Notes: generated from the sequence alone by a model not told the origin. DNA of 13,361 bases from an uncultured Oscillibacter sp. (GCA_910586735.1 CAJUJW010000064.1:1-13361), one strand, 5' to 3'; numbered from the stretch's first letter, positions 1-6,789 are shown. Translations and numbers: made by a program.

Positions 1-2
1 CT

Positions 3-79
<77 letters not shown>

Positions 80-99
80 CTATATGAAGTTTTACCCTG

Positions 100-161
100 C
101 CAGGTGAGAGGTGAGCTATCGCTTAGGAGGGAGGTGCTCTATCCTGCTGAGCTACTGGCGC
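100..161 (-). pseudogene. truncated/chimeric tRNA-Arg(CCT) pseudogene
   Basis: From 161 leftward the minus strand begins like a normal tRNA: acceptor GCGCCAG, TA, D arm GCTC...GAGC, anticodon-stem half CCTCC and loop CTCCTAA (anticodon CCT). The expected GGAGG, variable loop and T arm are missing. Just after the loop the sequence switches to GATAGCTCA, which is identical to bases 6-14 of the intact neighbouring tRNA, followed by non-tRNA sequence. No T arm or 3' acceptor strand can be formed, so it is probably non-functional. The left limit is approximate. Confidence 0.7.
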
Positions 162-282
162 ATGGAATGGCTTTTTTCGGCTTTGGCAGCCGAAGGGGGC
201 GGTGAGTCCCCCTGCCGGGGGGCCGCTGCTCATCTATTTTAACCGGTTTTGCCTCGGCTGTCAATCCCAAATGCGGTGGGGG

Positions 283-745
283 GCCTCTTTCTCCCCGTAA
301 GGGGGGATGGTACTCGCCCTGACGGGCGGGGAGGACTGGCAACCAGCGATGGCTGGTTCATTGCACCCCCCATTTTCTCTTTTCCTTGCCAGAAGGAAAA
401 GAGAAAACGGGCCGTGCACGGTCCAAAAGAGAAAAGGAAGCATTTGGCGCTTCTATCGAAAGAACACCTTGTAGGGGCCGCCGCCTTCGGCGGCCCGCTC
501 CCCCGGAAATCTGTAAGCCGAGGGGCGCGCAGGTAGTGCTGACTGTTGATACGAATGTCTTCGGGCCGCGGCGTGGTGCGGGCGGGGGTTTGGATATTGC
601 CGAATCGACGTTCTTCTCTTTCCGCTGCCGCTCACCTGGCGGTTGCGGGGAGAAAACCTCCTTGTGAGGCCGGCAGCCCTCTGCTGGCCATTTCTCCAGG
701 GCCTGCCTTTCTATCGGTAGGCTGCCCTGTGGGGGGCGTCTCCTA
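283..745. repeat. intergenic hairpin/repeat block A
   Basis: No gene is supported between 162 and 840. The stretch holds consecutive small hairpins: CCCC-GTAA-GGGG (293-304), CGCCC-TGAC-GGGCG (315-328), AACCAGC-GATG-GCTGGTT (341-358), a perfect 15-bp stem at 373-387/393-407, a CCGTGCACGG dyad near 411-422, and GGGCCGCCG-CCTT-CGGCGGCCC (475-496), preceded by TTCTATCGAAAGAA. The same modules recur in the same order at 6382-6850, so this is a dispersed non-coding repeat family. Low-complexity CATT/CC-rich text follows at about 750-795. Confidence 0.75.
551..646. repeat. 96-bp dispersed direct repeat, copy 1
   Basis: This segment aligns without gaps to 6678-6773. Both start ACG.ATGTCTTC, share the run GCGGGGGTTTGGAT, then TTG.CGAATCGAC, then TCTTTCCGCTGCCGCT-like text and CCTGG.GGTTGC. 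Identity by eye is roughly three quarters. It has no coding character and belongs to the repeat block around it. Confidence 0.75.
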
Positions 746-840
746 AATACATTGTCCATTATCCGTTATCCATTGCCAACTGCCAATCATCCCCCATCGA
801 TGAACCGGCCCATTACGCCCGCTTTTTCTCCCGCCGCCTC

Positions 841-869
841 TTGCATTGCTTTGTGGAAAGTGCTAAAAT
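841..869 (+). promoter_or_regulatory. promoter of the ior operon
   Basis: An extended -10 box TGC-TAAAAT lies at 861-869. A weak -35 box TTGCAT lies at 841-846, exactly 17 bases upstream of the -10 hexamer. It is the only good promoter seen between the repeat block and iorA, and predicts a leader of about 65 bases. Read from sequence only. Confidence 0.55.
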
Positions 870-942
870 AACGGCTGGTATAACGAGGTCCAAAATGGCG
901 GAATCCATACATCATTTTTATAGAGAGGGTGACACAAGCAAC

Positions 943-2826
943 ATGGAATGGACAATGACGGCCAACGCCCCCGGTCAGGTCTGCCTGATGCAGGGCAACG
1001 AGGCCATTGTGCGGGGCGCGGTGGAGGCCGGAATCAACTTCGCCGCCTCCTACCCCGGTTCCCCGTCCTCCCAGGTGCTGGGTATGCTGGGCAAAATCGC
1101 CCGGGAACGGGGCTTTTACGCGGAGTGGTCCACCAACGAGGTCTGCGCCTTACAGGCCTGCACCGGCGCCTCCCTGGCAAACGGCCGGGCCCTGTGCATC
1201 GTGAAGCAGAACGGCCTGCTGTGTACGGCGGACGCGCTCCACTGCGCCGCTCAGGCCGGGGTGAAAGGGGGCCTTGTGATCGTCTCCAGCGACGACCCCA
1301 GCGCCCACTCCTCCACCAACGAGTTCGACTCCCGCTGGCAGGCCATCTCCGCGGGCATCCCCCTGCTGGAGCCCACCACCATGCAGGAGGCCAAGGACAT
1401 GATCCCCTATGCCTTCGAGCTCTCCGAGAAGGTGGGCCAGGTGGTGCTCATCCGGGTGACCACCCGGGTCTGCCACGGACGGGGCAACGTGGTCCTGGGC
1501 CCCCTGCCGGAAAAGCCCCGGCAGCTGGAGCGGGTGAAGGAATGGGACCGGATGGTCTGCGTCTGCTACAACCACGGCCCCGCCCTGGAAAAGCTGGAGG
1601 CCCTGCGGGCGTGCTTCGAGACCTGCGGCTGCAACCACTACCAGGGCCCCGAGGCCCCCAAAAAGCTGGTCATCGCCGGGGGCACCGGGCGGCTCTACGG
1701 CCAGGAGGCCCTCCGCCGCCTGGGGAAGGACCAGGAGACCGGTTTCCTGGCTCTGGGGACGTTGTGGCCCCTGCCGGAGAGCTACATACTGAAGTACCTC
1801 CGCGGCGCGGAGGAGGTCCTGATTCTGGAAGAGGTGGACCCCTTCCTGGAGCGGGCCGTTCAGGCCCTGGCGGGCCGGGAGGGACTGCGGGTCAAGTTCC
1901 TGGGCCGGGACAACGCCCTGCCCAACGTGGGCGAACTGGACCCGGACGTGGTCACCTCCGCCATCTGCGCCCTCACCGGCGCGGCCCTGCCCGAGAAGAA
2001 GGCCGCCGGCGAGCTGGAGCTGCCCGTCCGTGAGATGAGCTTTTGCGCCGGGTGCCCCCACCGGGCCACCTTCTACCTTTTGAAGCGGGCCATGCGCCAG
2101 GAGAAGCACCCCGGCGTCGTCGTGGGCGACATCGGCTGCTACTTCATGGCGGGCCAGTCCGCCGGGCAGTACGCCTGGCAGACCTGCAACTGCATGGGCT
2201 CCGGCGTGAACGTGGCCGAGGGCCTGGGCCAGCTGACCAACTACGGCCTGGACCAGAAGGTGGTCACCATGTGCGGCGACTCCACCTTCTTCCACACCAT
2301 CCTCCCCGGACTGGTGAACGCCACCTATCACAACGCCAACATGCTCCTGATTGTCCTGGACAACTCCGCCACGGCCATGACGGGCTTCCAGCCCCATCCC
2401 GGCACGGGCCTCACCGCCATGGGGGACCACGTGAAGCCCATGGACATCCCCAAGATTCTGGACGCCGTGGGCTGCAAGGTGGAGGTGGCCGACCCCTTCG
2501 ATGTGGTGGAGGCGGAGAAGACCCTCCGGCGGCTCCTGGACCAGCCGGGCATGAACGTGCTGATTATGCGCCAGCCCTGCGCCACCCTCATGGCCAAGGA
2601 GCGCAGCAAAAAGCCCGTCCGGGTCTACGTGGACCAGGACGTGTGCCTGGGAGACGGCTGCGGCTGTGACAAATACTGCTCCCGTGTCTGGGGCTGCCCC
2701 GGCAACACCTGGGACTTCAAGAAAAACAAGGCGCTCATCGACCCCGTCACCTGCGTGGGCTGCGGCGTGTGCGCCAAGCTGTGCCCCTCCGGGGCCATCA
2801 AAGTGGAAGGAGGCGACGAGGCGTGA
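943..2826 (+). CDS. iorA: indolepyruvate:ferredoxin oxidoreductase, alpha subunit
   Basis: IorA (627 aa) is the large catalytic subunit of the cytoplasmic enzyme that oxidatively decarboxylates indolepyruvate and other aryl pyruvates to the acyl-CoA, reducing ferredoxin. The N-terminal half has the pyruvate:ferredoxin oxidoreductase pyrimidine-binding character (NFAASYPGSPSSQ, EWSTNE). The TPP domain carries CAGCPHR (about 368-374) and the TPP/Mg motif GDSTFFH (445-451) followed by DNSATAMTG (473-481). The C-terminal ferredoxin domain has a variant first cluster region with Cys 568, 573, 575, 579 and 585, then a classical CVGCGVCAKLCP (604-615). The ATG at 943 is chosen because GGTGA (928-932) precedes it at normal spacing; the frame is open to 841, but that region is promoter-like. 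The iorB start overlaps its stop. Length is normal for the family. Confidence 0.95.
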   Translation: MEWTMTANAPGQVCLMQGNEAIVRGAVEAGINFAASYPGSPSSQVLGMLGKIARERGFYAEWSTNEVCALQACTGASLANGRALCIVKQNGLLCTADALHCAAQAGVKGGLVIVSSDDPSAHSSTNEFDSRWQAISAGIPLLEPTTMQEAKDMIPYAFELSEKVGQVVLIRVTTRVCHGRGNVVLGPLPEKPRQLERVKEWDRMVCVCYNHGPALEKLEALRACFETCGCNHYQGPEAPKKLVIAGGTGRLYGQEALRRLGKDQETGFLALGTLWPLPESYILKYLRGAEEVLILEEVDPFLERAVQALAGREGLRVKFLGRDNALPNVGELDPDVVTSAICALTGAALPEKKAAGELELPVREMSFCAGCPHRATFYLLKRAMRQEKHPGVVVGDIGCYFMAGQSAGQYAWQTCNCMGSGVNVAEGLGQLTNYGLDQKVVTMCGDSTFFHTILPGLVNATYHNANMLLIVLDNSATAMTGFQPHPGTGLTAMGDHVKPMDIPKILDAVGCKVEVADPFDVVEAEKTLRRLLDQPGMNVLIMRQPCATLMAKERSKKPVRVYVDQDVCLGDGCGCDKYCSRVWGCPGNTWDFKKNKALIDPVTCVGCGVCAKLCPSGAIKVEGGDEA

Positions 2827-3446
2827 AGCTGAAATACGATCCTTTGAATATCGTCGTCTGCGGCATCGGCGGACAGGGCAACGTGCTGGCCGCCGAGATT
2901 CTGGGCAGCGCCATGTGCGACCGGGGCTGCCGGGTGGCCGTGGGGGAGACCTACGGCGCCAGCCAGCGGGGCGGCTCCGTCATGAGTCACGTCCGGGTCT
3001 CCGAGAAGTGGGACCCCAGCGTACTGATTCCCGCCGGGGAGGCCCACATCATCATCGGCTTCGAGCCCCTGGAGACCCTGCGCATCGCCCGGAAGTACGC
3101 CGGGGCGGACACCGTTACCGTCTACGACCCCCGGCCCGTCTACCCCCTGGGCGTCCTCCAGGGCGTCCAGACCTACCCGCCCCTGGAGGAGCTCCAGGCG
3201 GAGATTGCCCAGCTCTCCAGCGTGGCCCTGGCCATTCCGGCGGCGGACATCGCCATGGAGGCCGGGGATTCCAAGGCGGCCAACATCGCCCTTCTGGGGG
3301 CGTTCAGCCGGCTGTCCGCCGCCCCGCTGAACGGGGAGGACCTGGAGAAAATCCTGACCCAGCGCTTTAAGGGCAGGGTGCTGGAGTTGAACCAGAAAGC
3401 CTTCGCCATGGGCCGCGAGGCCGCCCGGAAAGGGGGCGCGGTGTGA
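2823..3446 (+). CDS. iorB: indolepyruvate:ferredoxin oxidoreductase, beta subunit
   Basis: This 207-aa protein is the gamma-type pyruvate:ferredoxin oxidoreductase domain that pairs with IorA in the aryl-pyruvate oxidoreductase. The diagnostic N terminus reads VVCGIGGQGNVLAAEILG, followed by the conserved ETYGASQRGGSVMSHVR segment. It has no iron-sulfur motif, as expected for this subunit. The start is GTG 2823, overlapping the iorA stop as GTGA, with a perfect AAGGAGG at 2807-2813 nine bases upstream. The same frame is open further upstream, but only inside iorA. Coupled translation would give matched subunit amounts. Its stop overlaps the start of the next small gene. Confidence 0.95.
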   Translation: MKLKYDPLNIVVCGIGGQGNVLAAEILGSAMCDRGCRVAVGETYGASQRGGSVMSHVRVSEKWDPSVLIPAGEAHIIIGFEPLETLRIARKYAGADTVTVYDPRPVYPLGVLQGVQTYPPLEELQAEIAQLSSVALAIPAADIAMEAGDSKAANIALLGAFSRLSAAPLNGEDLEKILTQRFKGRVLELNQKAFAMGREAARKGGAV

Positions 3447-3703
3447 TGAAGACCATTCGCGTGCGCTTTTTCAACCCCGAGACCAAGGGGGAGCTGATCC
3501 TGGACCTGCCCAGGGACACCCCCTTCGCCGCCCTGACGCCCATGCTCCAGGAGCGGGGCTTCGCTGACCGCCGGAAGGCGGGCTGGCGCTGCCTCTACCA
3601 GGAGCACCTGTGCGGCATGAAGCACCGGCTGTGCGACTACGTCCCGGAGGACGCGGAGGAGATGTCTCTGGACCTCTTCGGCTTCTCCCAGGTGCTGGTG
3701 TAA
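3446..3703 (+). CDS. small protein of unknown function, possible ubiquitin-like (beta-grasp) fold
   Basis: No family is recognised by name. The 85-aa product begins with a beta-strand-like IRVRFFN, a turn, a second strand GELILDLP, a helix-like FAALTPMLQERG, then a conserved-looking YQEHLC, a YVPED turn and a final strand MSLDLFGF. This order resembles ubiquitin-like proteins of the YukD/EsaB type, but that is an inference from the pattern. It lacks a C-terminal Gly-Gly. ATG 3446 overlaps the iorB stop (TGATG); a GTG three bases earlier would add one residue. Its position between iorB and the iron-sulfur flavoprotein gene, inside one operon, suggests an accessory or assembly role for that enzyme. 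Confidence 0.82.
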   Translation: MKTIRVRFFNPETKGELILDLPRDTPFAALTPMLQERGFADRRKAGWRCLYQEHLCGMKHRLCDYVPEDAEEMSLDLFGFSQVLV

Positions 3704-3719
3704 AGGAGGAGATGGGAAC

Positions 3720-4838
3720 ATGTTAAGTACGATTGCGTTGGACACCCAGGTCCTCCGCCCCGGCCTCTGCACCGGCTGCGGGGCCTGCCAGGGCCTGTGC
3801 CCCTACTGGGGCAGCGTGGACGGGCGGACCGTCTGCTTCTTCGACTGCGAGCGGCTGGACGGCCGCTGCCAGCGGTTCTGCCCCAGGATGCCCACGGACC
3901 TGGACGCCCTGCGGAAGCAATTTTTCCCCGAGGACACCATCCTCCCGGAGATCGGCCCCTTCCGGGGACTGTATCTCACCCGCGCCGCCGACGAGTCCAT
4001 CCGGGCCAGGGCCCAGCACGGCGGCAGCATGACCGCTCTGGTGGAGCTGGCCTTGAAGGAGGGCTTCATCGACGCGGCGGCCCTGACCCGCTCCCAGGGG
4101 GGATTGAACCCCGAGGGCGTGCTGGCCGCCACGGCGGAGGAGGTCCGGGCCTGTTCCGGCTCCAGCTTCCAGGTGCCGCCCACCCTGGCGGTGCTGAACC
4201 GGGCCTTGAAGGAAGACAAGTACCATAAGATCGGCGTGGTGGGCACCCCCTGCAAGACCCTGGCGGTCTACAAGATGATGGCCAACCCCCTGCCGGAAAA
4301 CGACAACCACGCCGGGAACATCGGCATGGTGTTCGGCCTCTTCTGCGGCTGGGGCCTGGACTGGGACGGGCTGAACGCCCTGGCGGCGAAACACGCCGAC
4401 CCGGCCAAGGTCTCCCACGTGGACATCCCCCCCAGCAAGTACCACTCCCTGGAGCTGCGGGAGAATGGCGAAACCGTCTCCGTCAACCTGGACGAGGTGA
4501 CTCCCCTGGTGCGTTCCGGCTGCCGGTACTGCGCCGACATGACGGCGGAGTTCGCGGACCTCTCCATCGGCGGGGCCCGGAGCGCCGGCGGCTGGGACGT
4601 GGACAAGGGCTGGAACCAGATCATCGTCCGCTCTGAAAAAGGACAACAGCTTTTGGACCTGGCCCGTGAGAAGGGCGTCCTGGAGTTCAAGGAGGCCATG
4701 GAGGGCGGCCTGGAGAAGCTGAAAAAGGCGTCTCTTGGCAAGAAGCGCACGGCGGTGCGGAACCTCCGGGCGCTGACGGGAAGCCAGGAGGACCTGGGTT
4801 ATCTGAACCCCTGCGGAGAACTGTTCAAGGACCTGTAA
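3720..4838 (+). CDS. FrhB/FpoF-like iron-sulfur flavoprotein (coenzyme F420 hydrogenase/dehydrogenase beta-subunit family)
   Basis: The 372-aa protein opens with a ferredoxin motif CTGCGACQGLCP (Cys 17, 20, 23, 27) and a second Cys group (39, 43, 50, 54). The body has family hallmarks: ARAQHGGSMTALV, the VGTPCKT loop, GLFCGWGL, and CRYCADMTAEFADLSIGG. FrhB-family proteins are FAD- and [4Fe-4S]-containing electron-transfer modules. In non-methanogens the partner is often ferredoxin rather than F420, so true F420 use is not implied. ATG 3720 has an AAAGGAGGAG ribosome site. It lies 16 bases after the small gene and before a strong terminator, so it is the last gene of the ior operon and may receive electrons from the IorAB-reduced ferredoxin. 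Confidence 0.88.
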   Translation: MLSTIALDTQVLRPGLCTGCGACQGLCPYWGSVDGRTVCFFDCERLDGRCQRFCPRMPTDLDALRKQFFPEDTILPEIGPFRGLYLTRAADESIRARAQHGGSMTALVELALKEGFIDAAALTRSQGGLNPEGVLAATAEEVRACSGSSFQVPPTLAVLNRALKEDKYHKIGVVGTPCKTLAVYKMMANPLPENDNHAGNIGMVFGLFCGWGLDWDGLNALAAKHADPAKVSHVDIPPSKYHSLELRENGETVSVNLDEVTPLVRSGCRYCADMTAEFADLSIGGARSAGGWDVDKGWNQIIVRSEKGQQLLDLAREKGVLEFKEAMEGGLEKLKKASLGKKRTAVRNLRALTGSQEDLGYLNPCGELFKDL

Positions 4839-4856
4839 TATTAGGAAGAGCAAAAA

Positions 4857-4887
4857 CGTCCGGCGCGCACGCGCCGGGCGTTTTTTT
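4857..4887 (+). terminator. rho-independent terminator of the ior operon
   Basis: The arms CGTCCGGCGCG (4857-4867) and CGCGCCGGGCG (4870-4880) pair over 11 positions with one G-T wobble, followed by seven T (4881-4887). It ends transcription 18 bases after the last ior-operon gene and separates that operon from the lysis cassette. Confidence 0.93.
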
Positions 4888-4921
4888 GTCCCGCCGGTTG
4901 CACGGTTCCGGGCAACTTTTC

Positions 4922-4938
4922 CCTCGTTTCAGACGAGG
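4922..4938 (+). promoter_or_regulatory. leader hairpin just before the lysis cassette
   Basis: CCTCGT (4922-4927) and ACGAGG (4933-4938) form a perfect 6-bp stem with loop TTCAG, ending four bases before the AGGAGG ribosome site of the first small ORF. No convincing -35/-10 pair was found between the terminator and this point. A role in translation is a guess. Confidence 0.35.
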
Positions 4939-4955
4939 CACGAGGAGGGATGCGT

Positions 4956-5078
4956 ATGCCTGAGAGAATCAGGGAAAAGCCGAACAAAAGAGCGGGGGCG
5001 GCCGTAACATGGAGTGGCGGCCCTCCGGGGCGCGGACCCGCCGGAGACGGCCCGCTGGCAAAGGAGCTGAGGCCATGA
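4956..5078 (+). CDS. 40-residue leader ORF of the lysis cassette
   Basis: ATG 4956 follows a perfect AGGAGG (4943-4948) at seven bases. The 40 codons run to a TGA that overlaps the start of the next gene as ATGA. The product begins MPERIREKPNKRAG, is rich in Arg, Gly and Pro, and has no recognisable domain or membrane segment. The strong ribosome site and coupled overlap argue for real translation. Its job may only be to deliver ribosomes to the following gene. An ATG at 4950 sits too close to the ribosome site. Confidence 0.55.
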   Translation: MPERIREKPNKRAGAAVTWSGGPPGRGPAGDGPLAKELRP

Positions 5079-5401
5079 GCGAGAAGTGCGCGGAACCCTG
5101 CGCCGGGCTGGCCCGGCTGGAGCGGCGGGTGGACGACCTCCAGCGCCAGGTGGGCGGGGACCACAAGGAGCTTCGGGACCGGCTGGCCGAGGTGGAGACC
5201 ACCAACGCCGTCCAGAACGCCAAATACGACGCCATCATCGAAAAGCTGGACGGCCTGACCCGCCGGCACGACGGGCTGGTCAACAAGCTGGAGACCCTGG
5301 AGGCCAAGCCGGGGAAGCGGTGGGAGGCCCTGGCGGAGAAGTCCGTCTGGGCGGTGTGCGCCGCCGTGATCTCCTGGCTTCTGCGGGGCGCGGGGCTGTA
5401 A
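5075..5401 (+). CDS. XhlA-like phage hemolysin/holin-accessory protein
   Basis: The 108-aa protein has a coiled-coil-type body (LARLERRVDDLQRQ, then heptad-like text to about residue 85) with a single C-terminal membrane segment, SVWAVCAAVISWLLRG, at about 89-104. This arrangement is that of XhlA-type proteins, which act with holins in host lysis. The family call rests on layout rather than clear sequence motifs. ATG 5075 has AAGGAG (5061-5066) upstream and overlaps the preceding stop. The upstream in-frame ATG at 5009 lacks a ribosome site. It is followed by the holin-like and endolysin genes on the same strand. Confidence 0.72.
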   Translation: MSEKCAEPCAGLARLERRVDDLQRQVGGDHKELRDRLAEVETTNAVQNAKYDAIIEKLDGLTRRHDGLVNKLETLEAKPGKRWEALAEKSVWAVCAAVISWLLRGAGL

Positions 5402-5412
5402 CCGGGGGAGAG

Positions 5413-5472
5413 ATGGACGGAACGAAGACACCGGCGGGGTCCGGCCCCGCGGAAAAGGAGGGAGCATTGTGA
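5413..5472 (+). CDS. possible 19-residue coupled mini-ORF
   Basis: A reading frame of 19 codons (MDGTKTPAGSGPAEKEGAL) starts with a GGGGGAGAG run directly before its ATG, which is closer than ideal. It ends in a TGA overlapping the GTG start of the holin-like gene (GTGA). It also contains that gene's AAGGAGGG ribosome site. It may be a translational coupler or chance; there is no other evidence for a product. Confidence 0.25.
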   Translation: MDGTKTPAGSGPAEKEGAL

Positions 5473-5750
5473 GCAAGACCTTGAGGAACCGGATGGAGAA
5501 TCTGCTGAGCGTGAAAAGCCTGGTGACCCTGACCCTGACGGCGGTGTTCGCCTACATGGCGGCGGCGGGGAAGGTCAGCCAGGACTTTATGACGGTGTAC
5601 ACCGTGGTCATCGCGTTTTATTTCGGCGCCCAGAGCCGGAAGGGCCAGGACGCGCCGCAGGCCGTCGAAACATTCGCGGCGGGAAGCGGAGGCGGGGGGG
5701 CGGAACCCAGCGGGCCCCGCGGCGGAGGAGGCGGCAATGGCAACGGCTGA
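5469..5750 (+). CDS. holin-like small membrane protein
   Basis: The 93-aa protein has two likely membrane segments: VTLTLTAVFAYMAAA (about 18-34) and FMTVYTVVIAFYFGAQ (about 40-55). A charged stretch and a Gly-rich tail follow. The size, topology and place before an endolysin fit a phage holin that forms the membrane lesion releasing the endolysin. The start is GTG 5469, seven bases or fewer after AAGGAGGG. The Gly-rich tail overlaps the ribosome site (GAGGAGG) and start of the endolysin gene by 14 bases, which may explain its composition. Confidence 0.75.
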   Translation: MSKTLRNRMENLLSVKSLVTLTLTAVFAYMAAAGKVSQDFMTVYTVVIAFYFGAQSRKGQDAPQAVETFAAGSGGGGAEPSGPRGGGGGNGNG

Positions 5751-6381
5751 GAAAGTGCTGCGCATTGCCCAGGGGGAACTGGGGACGAAGGAGGACCCGG
5801 CGGGCTCCAACCGGGTCAAGTACAACACCTGGTACTACGGCCGGGAGGTCTCCGGGACCGCCTACCCCTGGTGCATGGTGTTCGTGCAGTGGTGCTTTGC
5901 CCGGGCGGGGGCGCCTCTGCCCGTCAAAACCGCCTCCTGCGGGGCGATGATGACCGCCGCCAAGCGGGCGGGGCAGTGGGTGACGGGGGACTACCGCCCC
6001 GGCGACGTGGTGATCTACGACTTCCCCGGCGGCGGGGCCACGGACCACACGGGCATTGTGGAGCGGGTGACAAAGACCGGCGTAACGGCCATCGAGGGCA
6101 ACACCAGCCGGCAGGGAAGCCAGTCCAACGGCGGGGAGGTCTGCCGGAAGACGAGGCCGTACCGCCAGATTGTGGGGGCCGTCCGGCCCCTTTACAGAGA
6201 GGAGGGAAAACCCATGGACAACACCCCCAGCCCCGCCCATAAGGAGGGCGTGGAGTGGGCGAGGAAGCAGGGCATTCTCACCGGAGACGCCTCCGGGGAC
6301 CTGCGGCTCACCGAGCCGGTGAGCCGGCAGCAGATGTGTACTATGCTGTATCGGTTTGCGAAGAAGACGGGGCATGCCTGA
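5737..6381 (+). CDS. CHAP-domain endolysin with C-terminal SLH-like segment
   Basis: This 214-aa protein is a predicted peptidoglycan hydrolase (amidase/endopeptidase). The CHAP domain spans about residues 5-152: catalytic Cys in YPWCMVFVQW (Cys46), PGDVVIYDF, catalytic His in DHTGIV (His104), and IEGN with Glu120. The C-terminal part (about 168-207, HKEGVEWARKQGILTG to MLYRFAKK) looks like one S-layer-homology repeat, probably for cell-wall binding. There is no signal peptide, consistent with holin-dependent release. ATG 5737 follows GAGGAGG. It closes a lysis cassette with no terminase, capsid or tail genes in view, so this is either a prophage remnant or a domesticated lysis unit. Confidence 0.87.
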   Translation: MATAEKVLRIAQGELGTKEDPAGSNRVKYNTWYYGREVSGTAYPWCMVFVQWCFARAGAPLPVKTASCGAMMTAAKRAGQWVTGDYRPGDVVIYDFPGGGATDHTGIVERVTKTGVTAIEGNTSRQGSQSNGGEVCRKTRPYRQIVGAVRPLYREEGKPMDNTPSPAHKEGVEWARKQGILTGDASGDLRLTEPVSRQQMCTMLYRFAKKTGHA

Positions 6382-6660
6382 GGGGGCGCCCTTGCGGGCG
6401 GGGGGGCCTTTACTCGCCCTTGCGGGCGGGGAGGCTTTTCTCCCCCGTAAGGGGAAGCCTGTACACGCCCTGACGGGCGGGGAAGAATGGAGACCAGCGA
6501 GGGCTGGTGCAATGCACCCCCCATTTCGTCGGAAGAAATTACGCTCTGCTCCGTTCCTTCCTCCTCTCCCCACAAAATCTACGATTTTGCGGGGGCCCCT
6601 TTTTTGCGAAAAGAGAGAATGCGCCGTGCACGGTGGAAGAGAGAAAACGGGGGCGCGCAA
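6382..6660. repeat. intergenic hairpin/repeat block B, part 1
   Basis: No gene is supported between 6382 and 7220. Here small hairpins repeat the modules of 283-430: CGCCC-TTGC-GGGCG at 6387-6400 and 6415-6428, CCCC-GTAA-GGGG (6443-6454), CGCCC-TGAC-GGGCG (6466-6479) and ACCAGC-GAGG-GCTGGT (6493-6508). A CCGTGCACGG element near 6623-6632 and GAGAAAACGGG follow. Loops are four bases long, including GTAA of the stable GNRA type. Confidence 0.75.
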
Positions 6661-6677
6661 GGCGTGCCTCCGTTTTT

Positions 6678-6773
6678 ACGCATGTCTTCTGCCCGCAACG
6701 CAGTGCAAGCGGGGGTTTGGATGTTGTCGAATCGACTCCCTCCTCTTTTCGCTGCCGCTAACCTGGAGGTTGC
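6678..6773. repeat. 96-bp dispersed direct repeat, copy 2
   Basis: Gap-free counterpart of 551-646, with the shared GCGGGGGTTTGGAT run and CGAATCGAC, lying in the same order relative to the hairpin modules. Both copies come before or near units of the TTCTATCGG hairpin family. Confidence 0.75.
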
Positions 6774-6789
6774 AAGGCTGGTGCGCCTA

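Noticed and set aside
841..942. N-terminal extension of IorA starting at TTG 841
   Set aside because: It would include the promoter-like -35/-10 boxes and add sequence unlike the family. ATG 943 has a ribosome site.
948..2033. 361-codon frame in another plus-strand register of iorA
   Set aside because: Pro/Arg/Gly-rich low-complexity product overlapping the conserved IorA frame; typical frame-shift shadow.
1150..2430. 426-codon open frame on the minus strand opposite iorA
   Set aside because: It is the antisense shadow of a clear iorA. It is rich in Gly, Ala and Val without any domain, and high-GC third positions make such frames common.
3720..4838. Evidence for F420 metabolism in the host
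   Set aside because: FrhB-family proteins are widespread in bacteria without F420; no F420 biosynthesis gene is in view.
3723..4853. 376-codon minus-strand frame opposite the FrhB-like gene
   Set aside because: The plus-strand frame has cysteine motifs and a good ribosome site; the antisense frame has no recognisable domain.
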